A stretch of DNA of 64,000 bases from Duncaniella freteri (GCF_004766125.1 NZ_SJSA01000002.1:868001-932000), one strand, 5' to 3'. Numbered from the stretch's first letter, positions 8,369-16,843 are shown. Notes: a model not told the origin generated them from the sequence alone. Translations and numbers: made by a program.

Positions 8369-9542
8369 CGAACTCAAAGCGAAACTGAGACCAAGAAACG
8401 CCGCCGAGAAGGAGAAACTGAAGAAATACCTTATTGTATTTCCTCTGATGTTCCTATCGTGCATCGCCTGTCTTTGGCTGATATTCAGTCCTTCGTCTGA
8501 CGATGATTCATCCCGTGGCCGTGCCAATACGGAATTACCTGATGGATCCTCGGAGGAAATGCACGAGCGTAAGATTGAGGCTTATGAAGCGGAAGCACTG
8601 GAAGCCGAACATAATCAACGTGCCGTAGATGCGGCATCACTGGAGGCGGTTGCTGATACAATAGCGTCTCAACCTGATTCAGTATCGTCAGAAATTGAAT
8701 CGTCCGCTCAGGCATACCAGTCAGTCCAAGCATCGCTTGAAGATTTTTACATTCCCGAAGACCAATCTGCGGCACAGATTGCTGAATTGCAAGCACGGAT
8801 TGATGAACTGGAAATGCAGAATGCCTACGCCCAGCAGCAGACTCAGCAGCCCAATGAAGTGGAGCTGATGGAGAAGTCTTATCAGTTGGCAGCGCAATAC
8901 CTCGGCACCGGCAATGGCGGTCAGCAAGCGGTCATTGTGGACGAGCCGGAGAAAGAGCGTAAAGTTATGCCGGTGAATCAGGTCAACCGCAATGTGGTTT
9001 CCTCTCTCAGTGCTGCAACATCTGAACGGTCATTCTCAACCGCTGTCGGCGGCAAGCGTCAGAATTTCAAGAATACCATTTCAGCGTGCATAGCCTCTGA
9101 CCAGTCGGTAATTGACGGTCAGAGCGTGAAACTGAGAACCCTTGAACCTATGTGGATAGGCAACTCTCTGTTGCCAAAGAATACAATAATTGTCGGCTCG
9201 GCACGATTGCAAGGGGAACGCCTTGAAATCACGATTGAAAGTATTGATGCATTGGGTTGTATCATGGAGGTTGACCTCGCTATATATGACTCAGACGGTC
9301 AGGAGGGTATCAACATTCCCAACTCTATGGAGTCTGACGCACTGAAAGAAATCGGAGCCAATATGGGTAGCACCGTCGGTAGTTCAATCAACGTATCCAC
9401 CAATGCCGGAGCGCAGATTGTTTCCGATGTGGGTCGCGGTCTCCTTAATGGCGTGGGCCAGTACCTTACCAAGAAAGTCCGGCAGGTGAAAGTTCATCTG
9501 AAATCCGGCTACAAAGTGATGCTCAAGCAGGTTGAGCAATAA
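8355..9542 (+). CDS. traM: Conjugative transposon protein TraM (VirB10-like)
   Basis: A 395-residue protein taken from the ATG at 8355 (MKWIDELKAKLRPRN). A membrane anchor lies at about 25-43, then a long charged and Gln-rich periplasmic linker (coiled-coil-like IAELQARIDELEMQNAYAQQ region), and a C-terminal beta-rich domain. The latter (about 235-395, KNTISACIASDQSVIDGQSV onward) matches TraM, the scaffold that links inner and outer membrane in this secretion system. It is followed by traN 23 bp later. Confidence 0.92.
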   Translation: MKWIDELKAKLRPRNAAEKEKLKKYLIVFPLMFLSCIACLWLIFSPSSDDDSSRGRANTELPDGSSEEMHERKIEAYEAEALEAEHNQRAVDAASLEAVADTIASQPDSVSSEIESSAQAYQSVQASLEDFYIPEDQSAAQIAELQARIDELEMQNAYAQQQTQQPNEVELMEKSYQLAAQYLGTGNGGQQAVIVDEPEKERKVMPVNQVNRNVVSSLSAATSERSFSTAVGGKRQNFKNTISACIASDQSVIDGQSVKLRTLEPMWIGNSLLPKNTIIVGSARLQGERLEITIESIDALGCIMEVDLAIYDSDGQEGINIPNSMESDALKEIGANMGSTVGSSINVSTNAGAQIVSDVGRGLLNGVGQYLTKKVRQVKVHLKSGYKVMLKQVEQ

Positions 9543-9565
9543 TCAACAAAACACACCAACAACGA

Positions 9566-10573
9566 ATGAAAACAATCACAAAACTCTTCGTTGTGGCAGT
9601 GGCGCTCTTCGGAGCAGCCACCGCTGTCAACGCAAAAACAGTCAAAAACACCTATAACAATGTGTCTTCTGACACTGAAACGGTCGCCGAACACGATATG
9701 AATGTGTACGGTGCTAACTATACCGACGGCGACAAATTCGATGGTCTTACCCGAAAAGTCGGCTTTGACCGAATGATTCCGCCTCATGCGCTGGAGGTAT
9801 GCTACAACAAAACCACGCATATCATCTTCCCGGCTGAGATTACCTACGTGGATCTCGGTAATGAGAACCTTGTTGCCGGACTCGCCGATGGTGCGAAGAA
9901 TGTGCTGCGTGTAAAATCAGCTTTCAAGTCGTTCAAGCAGGAAACCAATCTTTCGGTTATCACTGAAGATGGTAGCTATTACACATTTAACGTAAAATTC
10001 GCCAAAGAACCGCTGTTGCTCAGTATCGAGATGACTGATTTTCTCCATGACGGTGAGGCTGTGAACCGCCCCAACAACGCGCAGGAGATTTATCTGGAAA
10101 AACTCGGTCAGGAGTCACCTATGCTTGTAAAACTGATTATGAAATCCATATACAAACAGAACAAGCGTGAAATCAAACATATCGGCTCAAAGCGTTTCGG
10201 TGTACAGTTCCTTCTCAAATCAATCTACACCAACAACGGGTTACTCTATTTCCACACAGAACTGAAGAACACATCAAACATCACTTTCGACATTGATTTT
10301 GTGTCGTTCAAGATTGTGGATAAGAAAGTTATAAAGAGAACTGCCATGCAGGAACAGGTGCTTGAACCGCTACGCGCCCAGAACTATGTGACGGTCGTAC
10401 ATGGCAAATCAACTGAACACACAGTGTTCGCTCTGGAGAAATTCACTATCCCCGACGACAAGCAGCTCGTTATTGAGGTCGCCGAAAAAGAAGGTGGTCG
10501 CCATCAGTCCTTTGTAGTCGATAATGAAGACATCGTAAGAGCCAATGTAATTGATGAACTTTCAATCCAATAA
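9566..10573 (+). CDS. traN: Conjugative transposon protein TraN (DUF4138, VirB9-like)
   Basis: A 335-residue exported protein with a signal peptide ending near ATAVNAK (residue 25). The mature part is beta-rich, with HIIFPAEITYVDLGNENLVA and LRVKSAFKSFKQETNLSVIT, the hallmark of TraN/DUF4138. It works as the VirB9-like outer part that pairs with TraM. It ends 4 bp before the start of traO. Confidence 0.92.
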   Translation: MKTITKLFVVAVALFGAATAVNAKTVKNTYNNVSSDTETVAEHDMNVYGANYTDGDKFDGLTRKVGFDRMIPPHALEVCYNKTTHIIFPAEITYVDLGNENLVAGLADGAKNVLRVKSAFKSFKQETNLSVITEDGSYYTFNVKFAKEPLLLSIEMTDFLHDGEAVNRPNNAQEIYLEKLGQESPMLVKLIMKSIYKQNKREIKHIGSKRFGVQFLLKSIYTNNGLLYFHTELKNTSNITFDIDFVSFKIVDKKVIKRTAMQEQVLEPLRAQNYVTVVHGKSTEHTVFALEKFTIPDDKQLVIEVAEKEGGRHQSFVVDNEDIVRANVIDELSIQ

Positions 10574-10577
10574 GCCT

Positions 10578-11162
10578 ATGAAGAAATTTATCATTGCCAC
10601 AATCGCCATGCTCAGCCTCTTCGGAGGCCGGGCAATGGCTCAGCGAACACTTCCCGGCATGAGGTCGGTAGAAGTCAAGGCTAATATGGTTGACGGTTTC
10701 TATACCGGCTCAGCCCGTGACTGCGGTTATTCTTTCGGAGTGTATTACTCCGTTTTCAAAGGGAACAATGCTCACGAATGGACTTTCGGCGGAGAGTATC
10801 TCCAGACATATAAACCTTACGGAGAGAAAGGTAAAATCCCTGTGGTTGAGCTTATAGGCGAAGCGGGATATAATCTCCACCTATACAGTAACTACTCACA
10901 GTTCTTTCATCTCTATGGTGGCATTTCTGCTCTTGCCGGATATGAAACGGTCAACTGGGGTAAGACGCTGTTGTCTGACGGTGCAACGCTCCACAATACC
11001 GACGCATTCATATATGGTGGAGCGGTCAATCTTCAAGCCGATTTCTATCTCTCAGACAGAATCGCCCTCACCGCCAATCTCAAAGAGAGATTCATTTTCG
11101 GTAATTCAACGGGGCACTGCCATTTCTCCTACGGACTGGGCATTAGAATTATGATGGACTGA
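10578..11162 (+). CDS. traO: Conjugal transfer protein TraO
   Basis: A 194-residue exported protein starting at MKKFIIATIAMLSLFGGRAM, with signal peptidase cleavage after RAMAQ. The mature protein has alternating aromatic beta strands (VYYSVFKGNNAHEWTFGGEY, FHLYGGISALAGYE) ending in a C-terminal strand, as in small outer-membrane barrels. It matches TraO of Bacteroides conjugative elements. An upstream ATG at 10551 would lengthen it but overlaps traN and precedes the signal peptide, so 10578 is preferred. Confidence 0.88.
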   Translation: MKKFIIATIAMLSLFGGRAMAQRTLPGMRSVEVKANMVDGFYTGSARDCGYSFGVYYSVFKGNNAHEWTFGGEYLQTYKPYGEKGKIPVVELIGEAGYNLHLYSNYSQFFHLYGGISALAGYETVNWGKTLLSDGATLHNTDAFIYGGAVNLQADFYLSDRIALTANLKERFIFGNSTGHCHFSYGLGIRIMMD

Positions 11163-11168
11163 CAGGCT

Positions 11169-11834
11169 ATGAAATATACTGAGAAAGATATTCCGGGGAT
11201 GCCGATTACGGCATTCTTGGATGCCCTTGGCGAAAAGTCAGTTGGCGGCTATGGATATTTGAAACTTTACTATGCTCCGTACCGTGATGATGCAGAGGCA
11301 TTATTAGTGGTTGACACCAAAATGAATAATTGGTATGATCACGGGACTGATGAATCCGGGAATTTATATGATTTGGCGGAACTTACAGCAAGGGGCGACC
11401 ATCGGAAGGATATTAGCGGCTACATTGTCAAGATGATGAACGAGAATGAAATAGCCAAAGAAATGCTCACAAAAAGAGCCATTGAGCCACAGGTAATACA
11501 CCTCGACATTGCCAAGATACCGCTCACTGACTTTATGAAGGCATTGGGTCAGGAACACCCGGTAGCCGCCGACGGCGATTTGAGAATCTACAATTCTCCC
11601 TACGACTCATCGGCCAAAGGTGCGATGGTTATCAATATCCGCACGAACTTATGGCGTGATACCAAGTCTGGTGCCAATGGTGGAATCTATGACCTCGCGT
11701 ATGAACTGACGGGCTGTGCCAACAAGTCGGAACTAAACCGATATATTGCCGGTGAGATGAACGCCTTACAGAAAAAGCAGACTCCCAAACCAGAGGAAAA
11801 ACCGCCAAAACCTAAACGAAAAATGCGCCTATGA
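11169..11834 (+). CDS. Protein with two degenerate CHC2-like primase zinc-domain repeats
   Basis: A 221-residue protein built of two copies of one module. Copy 1 (about 8-85) has LYYAPYRDDAEALLVVDTKM and NNWYDHGTDESGNLYDLAEL; copy 2 (about 115-195) has IYNSPYDSSAKGAMVINIRT and NLWRDTKSGANGGIYDLAYE. Both match the module at the start of TraP, encoded next. The pattern is that of the CHC2 zinc-binding domain of DnaG primases, but the metal-binding Cys/His residues are missing. The tail is rich in Lys and Pro. It overlaps traP by 4 bp. A DNA-binding helper for TraP is possible; function is inferred. Confidence 0.7.
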   Translation: MKYTEKDIPGMPITAFLDALGEKSVGGYGYLKLYYAPYRDDAEALLVVDTKMNNWYDHGTDESGNLYDLAELTARGDHRKDISGYIVKMMNENEIAKEMLTKRAIEPQVIHLDIAKIPLTDFMKALGQEHPVAADGDLRIYNSPYDSSAKGAMVINIRTNLWRDTKSGANGGIYDLAYELTGCANKSELNRYIAGEMNALQKKQTPKPEEKPPKPKRKMRL

Positions 11835-12703
11835 ACATCGACTCTATACGACAAATCCCTTTGGTGGATTTCCTCAACCACCTCGGCTATCAGCCGACAC
11901 GCCGCGACAGCAAAGGATTGTGGTTCTACTCTCCATATCGCAATGAGCGAAAGCCGTCTTTCCATGTCAATCCTCGCAAAAATCTATGGTACGATTTTGG
12001 GAGTGGTGCCGGTGGCGACATCTTCAATCTTGCCGGAGAATTGACAGGCGAAACAGACTTCATCAAACGTGCGGAGTTCATCGCCCAAAAGATGCAGTTG
12101 GCTGTGGAGAAGCCCTACAAGCCAATGCCTTTCAAGGAAGAACCAACTTTTGAAAATGTTGAAATCTCCAGACTGGAGGCTCCGGCTCTTCTGAAATATC
12201 TTGCTGACCGTGGCATACCACGCGACATAGCACAACGATATTGTGTGCAGGTCAATTATGAATTGCATGGTAAGAAGTATTATGCCATCGGCTTTGAGAA
12301 TAACGCGCATGGCTATGAACTACGTAATTCCTTTTTCAAAGGCTCTTATCCACCCAAGCATATCACCCACATCGCCAATGGCAACGCCCGATGTAATGTC
12401 TTTGAAGGATTCATCGACTTTCTCTCAGCGGAACGGCTCGGATATAATGACGGTACGGATACAATCGTGCTTAACTCCGTATCCAATCTGAATAAAGCCA
12501 TTGCTCCACTGAGAGAATACTGCGTGGTGAGTTGCTACCTTGACAACGACAATGCCGGACGAGCCGCACTCGTCAAACTCCAGCAGGAGTTAGGCGATAA
12601 GGTAATGGACAAGTCCGCACTTTACCCCAATCACAAGGATCTGAACGACTATCTCATGTCGCTTTATCCCAAACAGACAACAAAATCAAAACTCAAACTC
12701 TGA
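11831..12703 (+). CDS. traP: TraP, DNA primase-like protein (CHC2-like plus Toprim)
   Basis: A 290-residue DnaG-like protein. The N-terminal CHC2-like module (about 8-85: FYSPYRNERKPSFHVNPRKN, LWYDFGSGAGGDIFNLAGEL) lacks the zinc Cys/His set. The C-terminal Toprim domain (about 185-280) has the acidic motif VFEGFIDFLS and the later SCYLDNDNAGRAA (D-x-D), both needed for catalysis. TraP is thought to prime the complementary strand of transferred DNA; that role is known for the family only by homology. It overlaps both neighbours. Confidence 0.88.
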   Translation: MNIDSIRQIPLVDFLNHLGYQPTRRDSKGLWFYSPYRNERKPSFHVNPRKNLWYDFGSGAGGDIFNLAGELTGETDFIKRAEFIAQKMQLAVEKPYKPMPFKEEPTFENVEISRLEAPALLKYLADRGIPRDIAQRYCVQVNYELHGKKYYAIGFENNAHGYELRNSFFKGSYPPKHITHIANGNARCNVFEGFIDFLSAERLGYNDGTDTIVLNSVSNLNKAIAPLREYCVVSCYLDNDNAGRAALVKLQQELGDKVMDKSALYPNHKDLNDYLMSLYPKQTTKSKLKL

Positions 12704-13233
12704 TGAAAACAATCCTCAATAGAATCGGCGCAATCCGCGTCACTGCCGCCTGTTTCTTCGGATGCTGGGCAGTCCTCTTCGCTCTCGTGTTCTCTTTCAC
12801 CTCATGTTCTGACGACCTCGATGTGCAGCAGTCATATCCCTTCACCGTGGAAGTTATGCCATACGCCGACAAAATCGCCAATGGCGAAACAGTCGAACTG
12901 CGTATGACCATCGTCCCCGAAGGGAATTACACCAACACCCTCTACACAATCCGATACTTCCAGTATGAGGGGAAAGGTACACTGAAACTTGTCGATGGCC
13001 CGACACTCGTCAACAATGACCGCGTCCTAATCGAATCCAAACAATTCCGACTCAACTACACCGCCCGAAGCACAGGCTCACACGAACTTCTGGTCACGGT
13101 AGAGGATAATTATGGGACCCACTGGGAACAAACATTTGAGTTCAATAACAACGACAGCGACGACAACGGCGGCACAGGAAGTCTGGTTGTGACTCCTATC
13201 AATCCCGGAACACTAACACCCATCGGCAAATGA
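12703..13233 (+). CDS. traQ: Conjugal transfer lipoprotein TraQ (DUF3872)
   Basis: A 176-residue lipoprotein. The hydrophobic segment (about 15-32) ends in FSFTSCSDD, a lipobox with Cys at about residue 36. The mature part is one beta-sandwich-like domain (YPFTVEVMPYADKIANGETV, LRMTIVPEGNYTNTLYTIRY) followed by an Asp/Gly-rich tail. This matches DUF3872/TraQ, the usual last or near-last gene of Bacteroides transfer operons. It overlaps the lysozyme gene by 4 bp. Confidence 0.9.
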   Translation: MKTILNRIGAIRVTAACFFGCWAVLFALVFSFTSCSDDLDVQQSYPFTVEVMPYADKIANGETVELRMTIVPEGNYTNTLYTIRYFQYEGKGTLKLVDGPTLVNNDRVLIESKQFRLNYTARSTGSHELLVTVEDNYGTHWEQTFEFNNNDSDDNGGTGSLVVTPINPGTLTPIGK

Positions 13234-13757
13234 AGAAACTTCTGATACTCTTTGTGGCATTGTTCTCCCTCGTGGGAACAATGCCCGGCAACGCCGCCTC
13301 ACAGCGAACTGCCCCCGCAAGGGAGCAGAAAACAAAAAGAAGCATAATGGAATTGCCGCTCTTTGAGCGTGCAGTTCTAATAATCAAGAAGTTTGAAACA
13401 CTCCATAAGCCGAAGCATTGGCCTTACGTTGGATATGGACATCAAGTTCAGCCGGGCGAACCCTACCGCCGTGGTTGCCAACTAACCGAAGCGCAGGCTG
13501 ACGCACTTCTTCGCAAAGACTACTCCAAATTCTGTGCCCTGTACGAGAAATATGGCAAAGACAAATATCTCCTCGCTGCCCTCGCATACAACTGTGGCCC
13601 CGGTGTAGTCAACAAATCCAGCGTCCTCCGCCTCCTCAAATCCGGCAACCGCAACATCTTCAAAGCCTACACCTCCCATTGCCATTACAAAGGCAAGAAA
13701 CACAAAGGTTTGTTAACTCGGAGGCTAACGGAACTTGCCGCCCTTTTTCTCCCTTAA
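13230..13757 (+). CDS. Secreted lysozyme-like peptidoglycan hydrolase of the transfer operon
   Basis: A 175-residue exported protein with a signal peptide (cleavage near GNAAS, residue 24). The mature part has the GH24 phage-lysozyme pattern: IIKKFETLHKPKHWPYVGYG with the likely catalytic Glu at residue 56 and the GYGH box at 68-71, then AALAYNCGPG. It probably opens peptidoglycan for assembly of the secretion channel. It is the last gene of the transfer operon; a strong hairpin lies just after it. Confidence 0.88.
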   Translation: MKKLLILFVALFSLVGTMPGNAASQRTAPAREQKTKRSIMELPLFERAVLIIKKFETLHKPKHWPYVGYGHQVQPGEPYRRGCQLTEAQADALLRKDYSKFCALYEKYGKDKYLLAALAYNCGPGVVNKSSVLRLLKSGNRNIFKAYTSHCHYKGKKHKGLLTRRLTELAALFLP

Positions 13758-13780
13758 TAACAGTCTAATAAGTTGCGTCG

Positions 13781-13812
13781 AAGGGATGCACTCCATTCGG
13801 GGTGTGTCCCTT
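13781..13812 (+). terminator. Hairpin after the transfer operon
   Basis: AAGGGATGCACTCC and GGGGTGTGTCCCTT pair over 14 positions (with three G-U pairs) around the loop ATTC, 24 bp after the lysozyme stop. It is followed by TGTCGTATCTTAT rather than a pure T run. It probably ends or weakens transcription from the tra operon before the recombinase gene. Confidence 0.65.
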
Positions 13813-13845
13813 TGTCGTATCTTATAGACTAAAAAACGATACACT

Positions 13846-15048
13846 ATGGCCTCAATAAAAGTAAAATACCGACCATCAACGATTGCAGACCATGAGGGTG
13901 CAATCTACTACCAGATTATCCATGAGAGAAAAGTCCGTCAACTAAACACTGAGTATCATGTAATGCCTGATGAATGGGATGAAAACCGTTCAATGGTAAC
14001 AACAAAGCAATCCAGCGAAAGGAAATCATTCATTCTCTCAATCCGCGAGAGAATCCGCTGGGATGTAGAGCGACTGACCAAAATTGACAAACGCCTTGAT
14101 GCAGAAGGATTGTCCTATACCGCCGATGATGTGATTGACGAGTTTCGCAGATATGCAAGCGAATACTCATTGTTCAACTTCATGGAGAGTTTGATTATCA
14201 AGTTCAAGCAACACGGTAAGACAAGAACCTCCGAAACCTATACAGCTGCACTCAACAGCTTTAAGAAGTTCCGAGAAGACGAAGACATCATGCTCGATTG
14301 CATGACCTCCGAGATAATGGAAGCATACGAGGCATGGCACAAGCAGCGTGGCAATTCTCCTAACACCATATCCTTTTACACCCGCATTCTTCGGGCGGTC
14401 TATCACCGGGCAGTTGAGGATGACATCATCGAGAACCGCAATCCTTTCCGTCATGTCTATACTGGCGTAGACAAGACCATTAAACGCGCATTGCCTCTTC
14501 CCACCATAAAGAAAATAAAGGCATTGGACTTATCACTCTCACCGCCATTAGACTACGCCCGCGATATGTTCCTGATGAGTTTCTATCTTCGTGGTATGAG
14601 TTTCATAGATATGGCTTATTTGAAGAAAACAGACCTTAAAAACGGATCAATTGTCTATCGCCGTCGCAAGACCGGACAGCAGCTCACAATCGCATGGGCG
14701 CCGGAAATGCAAGCCATCCTCGACAAATATCCCGACAATCCTACGCAATATTTGTTACCCATCATCAAGACAGATGGTATCAACGAGCGATGTGCCTACC
14801 GCAACATCGGTTACAACATCAATCACAACTTGAAGAAGATAGCCGACTTGGTCAGAATAAACATCCCCTTGACGATGTACGTTGCCCGCCACTCATGGGC
14901 CAGTGCCGCAAAAGCAAAGGGCATCCCCCTCAGCGTAATCAGCGAAGGCATGGGCCACGACAGCGAAGCCACTACCCAAATCTACCTCGCCTCCCTTGAC
15001 ACCTCAGTCGTTGACAAAGCCAATAGTCTAATCCTAAAGTCCCTATAA
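13846..15048 (+). CDS. Tyrosine recombinase, probable DNA invertase of the adjacent promoter switches
   Basis: A 400-residue tyrosine recombinase with an N-terminal arm-type DNA-binding domain (about 1-95), a SAM-like core-binding domain (about 105-205) and a catalytic domain. Catalytic residues seen are R249 (SFYLRGMSFIDM), K275, R348 in YVARHSW, H371 in EGMGHDS and Tyr380 (TQIYLASLD). The usual His three positions before R348 is Tyr, as in the YVARHSW recombinases common in Bacteroidales. The gene lies directly before two inverted-repeat-bounded segments, which are the natural substrates. It could instead be the integrase of the conjugative element. Confidence 0.9.
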   Translation: MASIKVKYRPSTIADHEGAIYYQIIHERKVRQLNTEYHVMPDEWDENRSMVTTKQSSERKSFILSIRERIRWDVERLTKIDKRLDAEGLSYTADDVIDEFRRYASEYSLFNFMESLIIKFKQHGKTRTSETYTAALNSFKKFREDEDIMLDCMTSEIMEAYEAWHKQRGNSPNTISFYTRILRAVYHRAVEDDIIENRNPFRHVYTGVDKTIKRALPLPTIKKIKALDLSLSPPLDYARDMFLMSFYLRGMSFIDMAYLKKTDLKNGSIVYRRRKTGQQLTIAWAPEMQAILDKYPDNPTQYLLPIIKTDGINERCAYRNIGYNINHNLKKIADLVRINIPLTMYVARHSWASAAKAKGIPLSVISEGMGHDSEATTQIYLASLDTSVVDKANSLILKSL

Positions 15049-15059
15049 AACACACGAAC

Positions 15060-15090
15060 GCCTCGGTGCTCCAGCATCGAGGCTATTTTG
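15060..15090 (+). terminator. Terminator after the recombinase
   Basis: GCCTCGGTGC (15060-15069) pairs with GCATCGAGGC (15074-15083) over ten positions with one G-U pair and a TCCA loop, followed by TATTTTG. It lies 11 bp after the recombinase stop and separates it from the switch region. Confidence 0.75.
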
Positions 15091-15108
15091 TTTAGCAATC
15101 ATCCAAAT

Positions 15109-15308
15109 CTCTAAACAAGAGATACTTATTCAGTTTGCAAAGTTACGAAAAAATCTGGAAATGAGGACTAAAACCGTTAATCAAATTTATTATGTTTTAC
15201 AACATATAAAGTCTTTACAGCCACTTTGTTGAGCAAATATCACGAGCGAATATCAGTATCTCCATGATTATCAGCGAGCACTAAAAAATCCCAATCTCTT
15301 GTTTAGAG
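15109..15308. promoter_or_regulatory. Putative invertible segment 1
   Basis: CTCTAAACAAGAGAT at 15109-15123 recurs as its exact reverse complement at 15294-15308, bounding 170 bp. Each 15-bp arm is itself nearly palindromic, like tyrosine-recombinase crossover sites. A TAnnTTTG promoter box on the minus strand lies inside, next to the left arm. The left end shares wider similarity with the left end of segment 2 (TTTAGCAA...CAAATCTCT...AGAGATACTTA), so the two segments look like duplicates that diverged in their crossover sites. Confidence 0.75.
15138..15145 (-). promoter_or_regulatory. TAnnTTTG promoter box in segment 1, pointing left
   Basis: The minus strand reads TAACTTTG here, matching the Bacteroides -7 consensus TAnnTTTG; the -33 element is weak. 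In the present orientation it would transcribe through the left repeat toward the end of the recombinase gene, away from the large operon at 15640. Inversion of the segment would place it at about 15272-15279 facing right. Confidence 0.5.
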
Positions 15309-15424
15309 TTACCTACAAACAACCAAATAGACATGACGAAACGAACCATCATATATCAGAAAATCACGGAGGCTCCCACGGGTTGTGCCCCTCCATCATT
15401 CCGTGTGTTTAGCAAATATTCAAA

Positions 15425-15614
15425 TCTCTTAAAAAGAGATACTTAACCACGTGCAAAGTTACAAAAAATCCTTGAGAATCAGATAATCATCGGCAAAAAA
15501 TCTGCTTGAGCGAAACCTCCTCTGAAGGATCTGTTTAGCGAATGGGCATCTAACTTAGATGTAACTACCTATCATTTAGTATCTAAACTTACATCCAAAA
15601 CTCTTTTTAAGAGA
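15425..15614. promoter_or_regulatory. Putative invertible segment 2, directly before the 15.6-kb operon
   Basis: TCTCTTAAAAAGAG at 15425-15438 recurs as its exact reverse complement at 15601-15614, bounding 162 bp. The right arm lies only 25 bp before the ATG of the vWA-like lipoprotein gene. Inside are a leftward TAnnTTTG box and a 15-bp dyad, CATCTAACTTAGATG (15548-15562), which may be an operator. I see no rightward TAnnTTTG box between 15300 and 15640 in the sequenced orientation. This is the layout of phase-variable promoters known in Bacteroidales. Confidence 0.75.
15454..15461 (-). promoter_or_regulatory. TAnnTTTG promoter box in segment 2, pointing left
   Basis: The minus strand again reads TAACTTTG, in a context (GCAAAGTTAC plus an A-run) almost the same as in segment 1. 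If segment 2 flips, the box moves to about 15578-15585 facing right, with a transcription start near 15592 and a leader of roughly 48 nt to the ATG at 15640. The -33 element is weak. Confidence 0.5.
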
Positions 15615-15639
15615 GTATTATTAAACGACTTCATACAGA

Positions 15640-16839
15640 ATGAAAAATAAACTAATCATAACATCCCTTATAGGCTTGGCTGCACTGTTTGGTGTAGTTG
15701 CGGTAAGTTGTGGCAGTAAAAAAATAGAAGTTAGTTCAACTCCAGTATCGTCTTCTATTCCAAATGATAACCCATGTGTCAAGGTTTTTATAGAAAATTC
15801 AGGCAGTATGGATGGCTATATGTGTGATGGATCACAGTTGAAAGATGCGGTATATGATTATGTCAGTGATTTAAATCGCAATACTAACACTACTCAACTA
15901 TATTACATAAATAGTCAAATAATACCTTATAAAGGCAATTTAACATCCTATATAAAAGCCTTAAATCCAGCATCATTCCGCAAGGCTGGCGGCAATACGG
16001 CAAACACGGATTTGGGTAGTATTATTGCTTCGGTTCTTGAAACGGTGAACGATACAACTGTTGCAATATTTGTATCAGATTGTATATTGGATTTGCCGGC
16101 CAAAGATGCTCAAAAGTTCCTTACAAACTGTGAGATTCGTATTAAGGATGAGGTAATAAATGCACAAAAGAGAGTTCCTGATTTGGGAGTCGAAATACTA
16201 AAACTGGCTTCGGACTTTAACGGAAAATACTTTTATCCTAATGGGTCAGTTGAAATGCTTAAAGATGTGAAGCGTCCATATTATATATGGATTTTTGGCA
16301 ACAAAAATTATCTCGCCAAACTCAATGCAGCTGTTCCACTTTCTCAATTGACGAAGTATGACCTTAGTGGAATCGTTGCATTTTCCAACCAATCGGCAGT
16401 TCCTTATGTTATCTTCAACAATGCTCTGACAAGTAAAACGATAGTTTCTTCTCATGGAGACTATCATCTCACTATTCAAGCAGATTTCAGCGCTACACTG
16501 CAACCTGATGGAATGGTACAAGACAAAAGTAATTACACTTTCAATAACTCCACGATAGTAGTAGAAGGGATTTATCCGATTTCAGATCCAAAAAGTAAAT
16601 ATTCGCATTTCATTAAATTCACAATCCCGAAAGGGACTACTATTGCTCAGGATTGCTTGACATTCCATGCCCCAAAACTGTCTTCTTGGGTTTCAGAATC
16701 TAATGATGAAACAGGAACTAATATAAAAGAAAATCTCAATAAAACAACAGGCATTAAATACCTTATTCAAGGTGTTGCCGATGCCTATAAGAATGAGAAA
16801 ATAAGCACTACATTTAATTTTAACGTTAAACGCAAATAA
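15640..16839 (+). CDS. vWA-like lipoprotein, first gene of the candidate system
   Basis: A 399-residue lipoprotein: the signal segment ends VVAVSCGS, with the acylated Cys at about residue 24. The mature part starts with a von Willebrand A-like fold. VFIENSGSMDGYM (about 50-62) resembles the DxSxS metal site with Asn for Asp, GGNTANTDLGSII (about 118) would give the MIDAS Thr, and VAIFVSDCILD (about 142-152) the following Asp. The C-terminal half is beta-rich. It probably acts at the outer or inner membrane surface as an adhesion or assembly scaffold. It heads a plus-strand run of closely spaced genes. Confidence 0.75.
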   Translation: MKNKLIITSLIGLAALFGVVAVSCGSKKIEVSSTPVSSSIPNDNPCVKVFIENSGSMDGYMCDGSQLKDAVYDYVSDLNRNTNTTQLYYINSQIIPYKGNLTSYIKALNPASFRKAGGNTANTDLGSIIASVLETVNDTTVAIFVSDCILDLPAKDAQKFLTNCEIRIKDEVINAQKRVPDLGVEILKLASDFNGKYFYPNGSVEMLKDVKRPYYIWIFGNKNYLAKLNAAVPLSQLTKYDLSGIVAFSNQSAVPYVIFNNALTSKTIVSSHGDYHLTIQADFSATLQPDGMVQDKSNYTFNNSTIVVEGIYPISDPKSKYSHFIKFTIPKGTTIAQDCLTFHAPKLSSWVSESNDETGTNIKENLNKTTGIKYLIQGVADAYKNEKISTTFNFNVKRK

Positions 16840-16843
16840 ATAT

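Noticed and set aside
15365..15405. Terminator between the two invertible segments
   Set aside because: CACGGA/TCCGTG can pair around a GC-rich interior, but the stem is broken and no T-run follows, so I do not list it as a feature.
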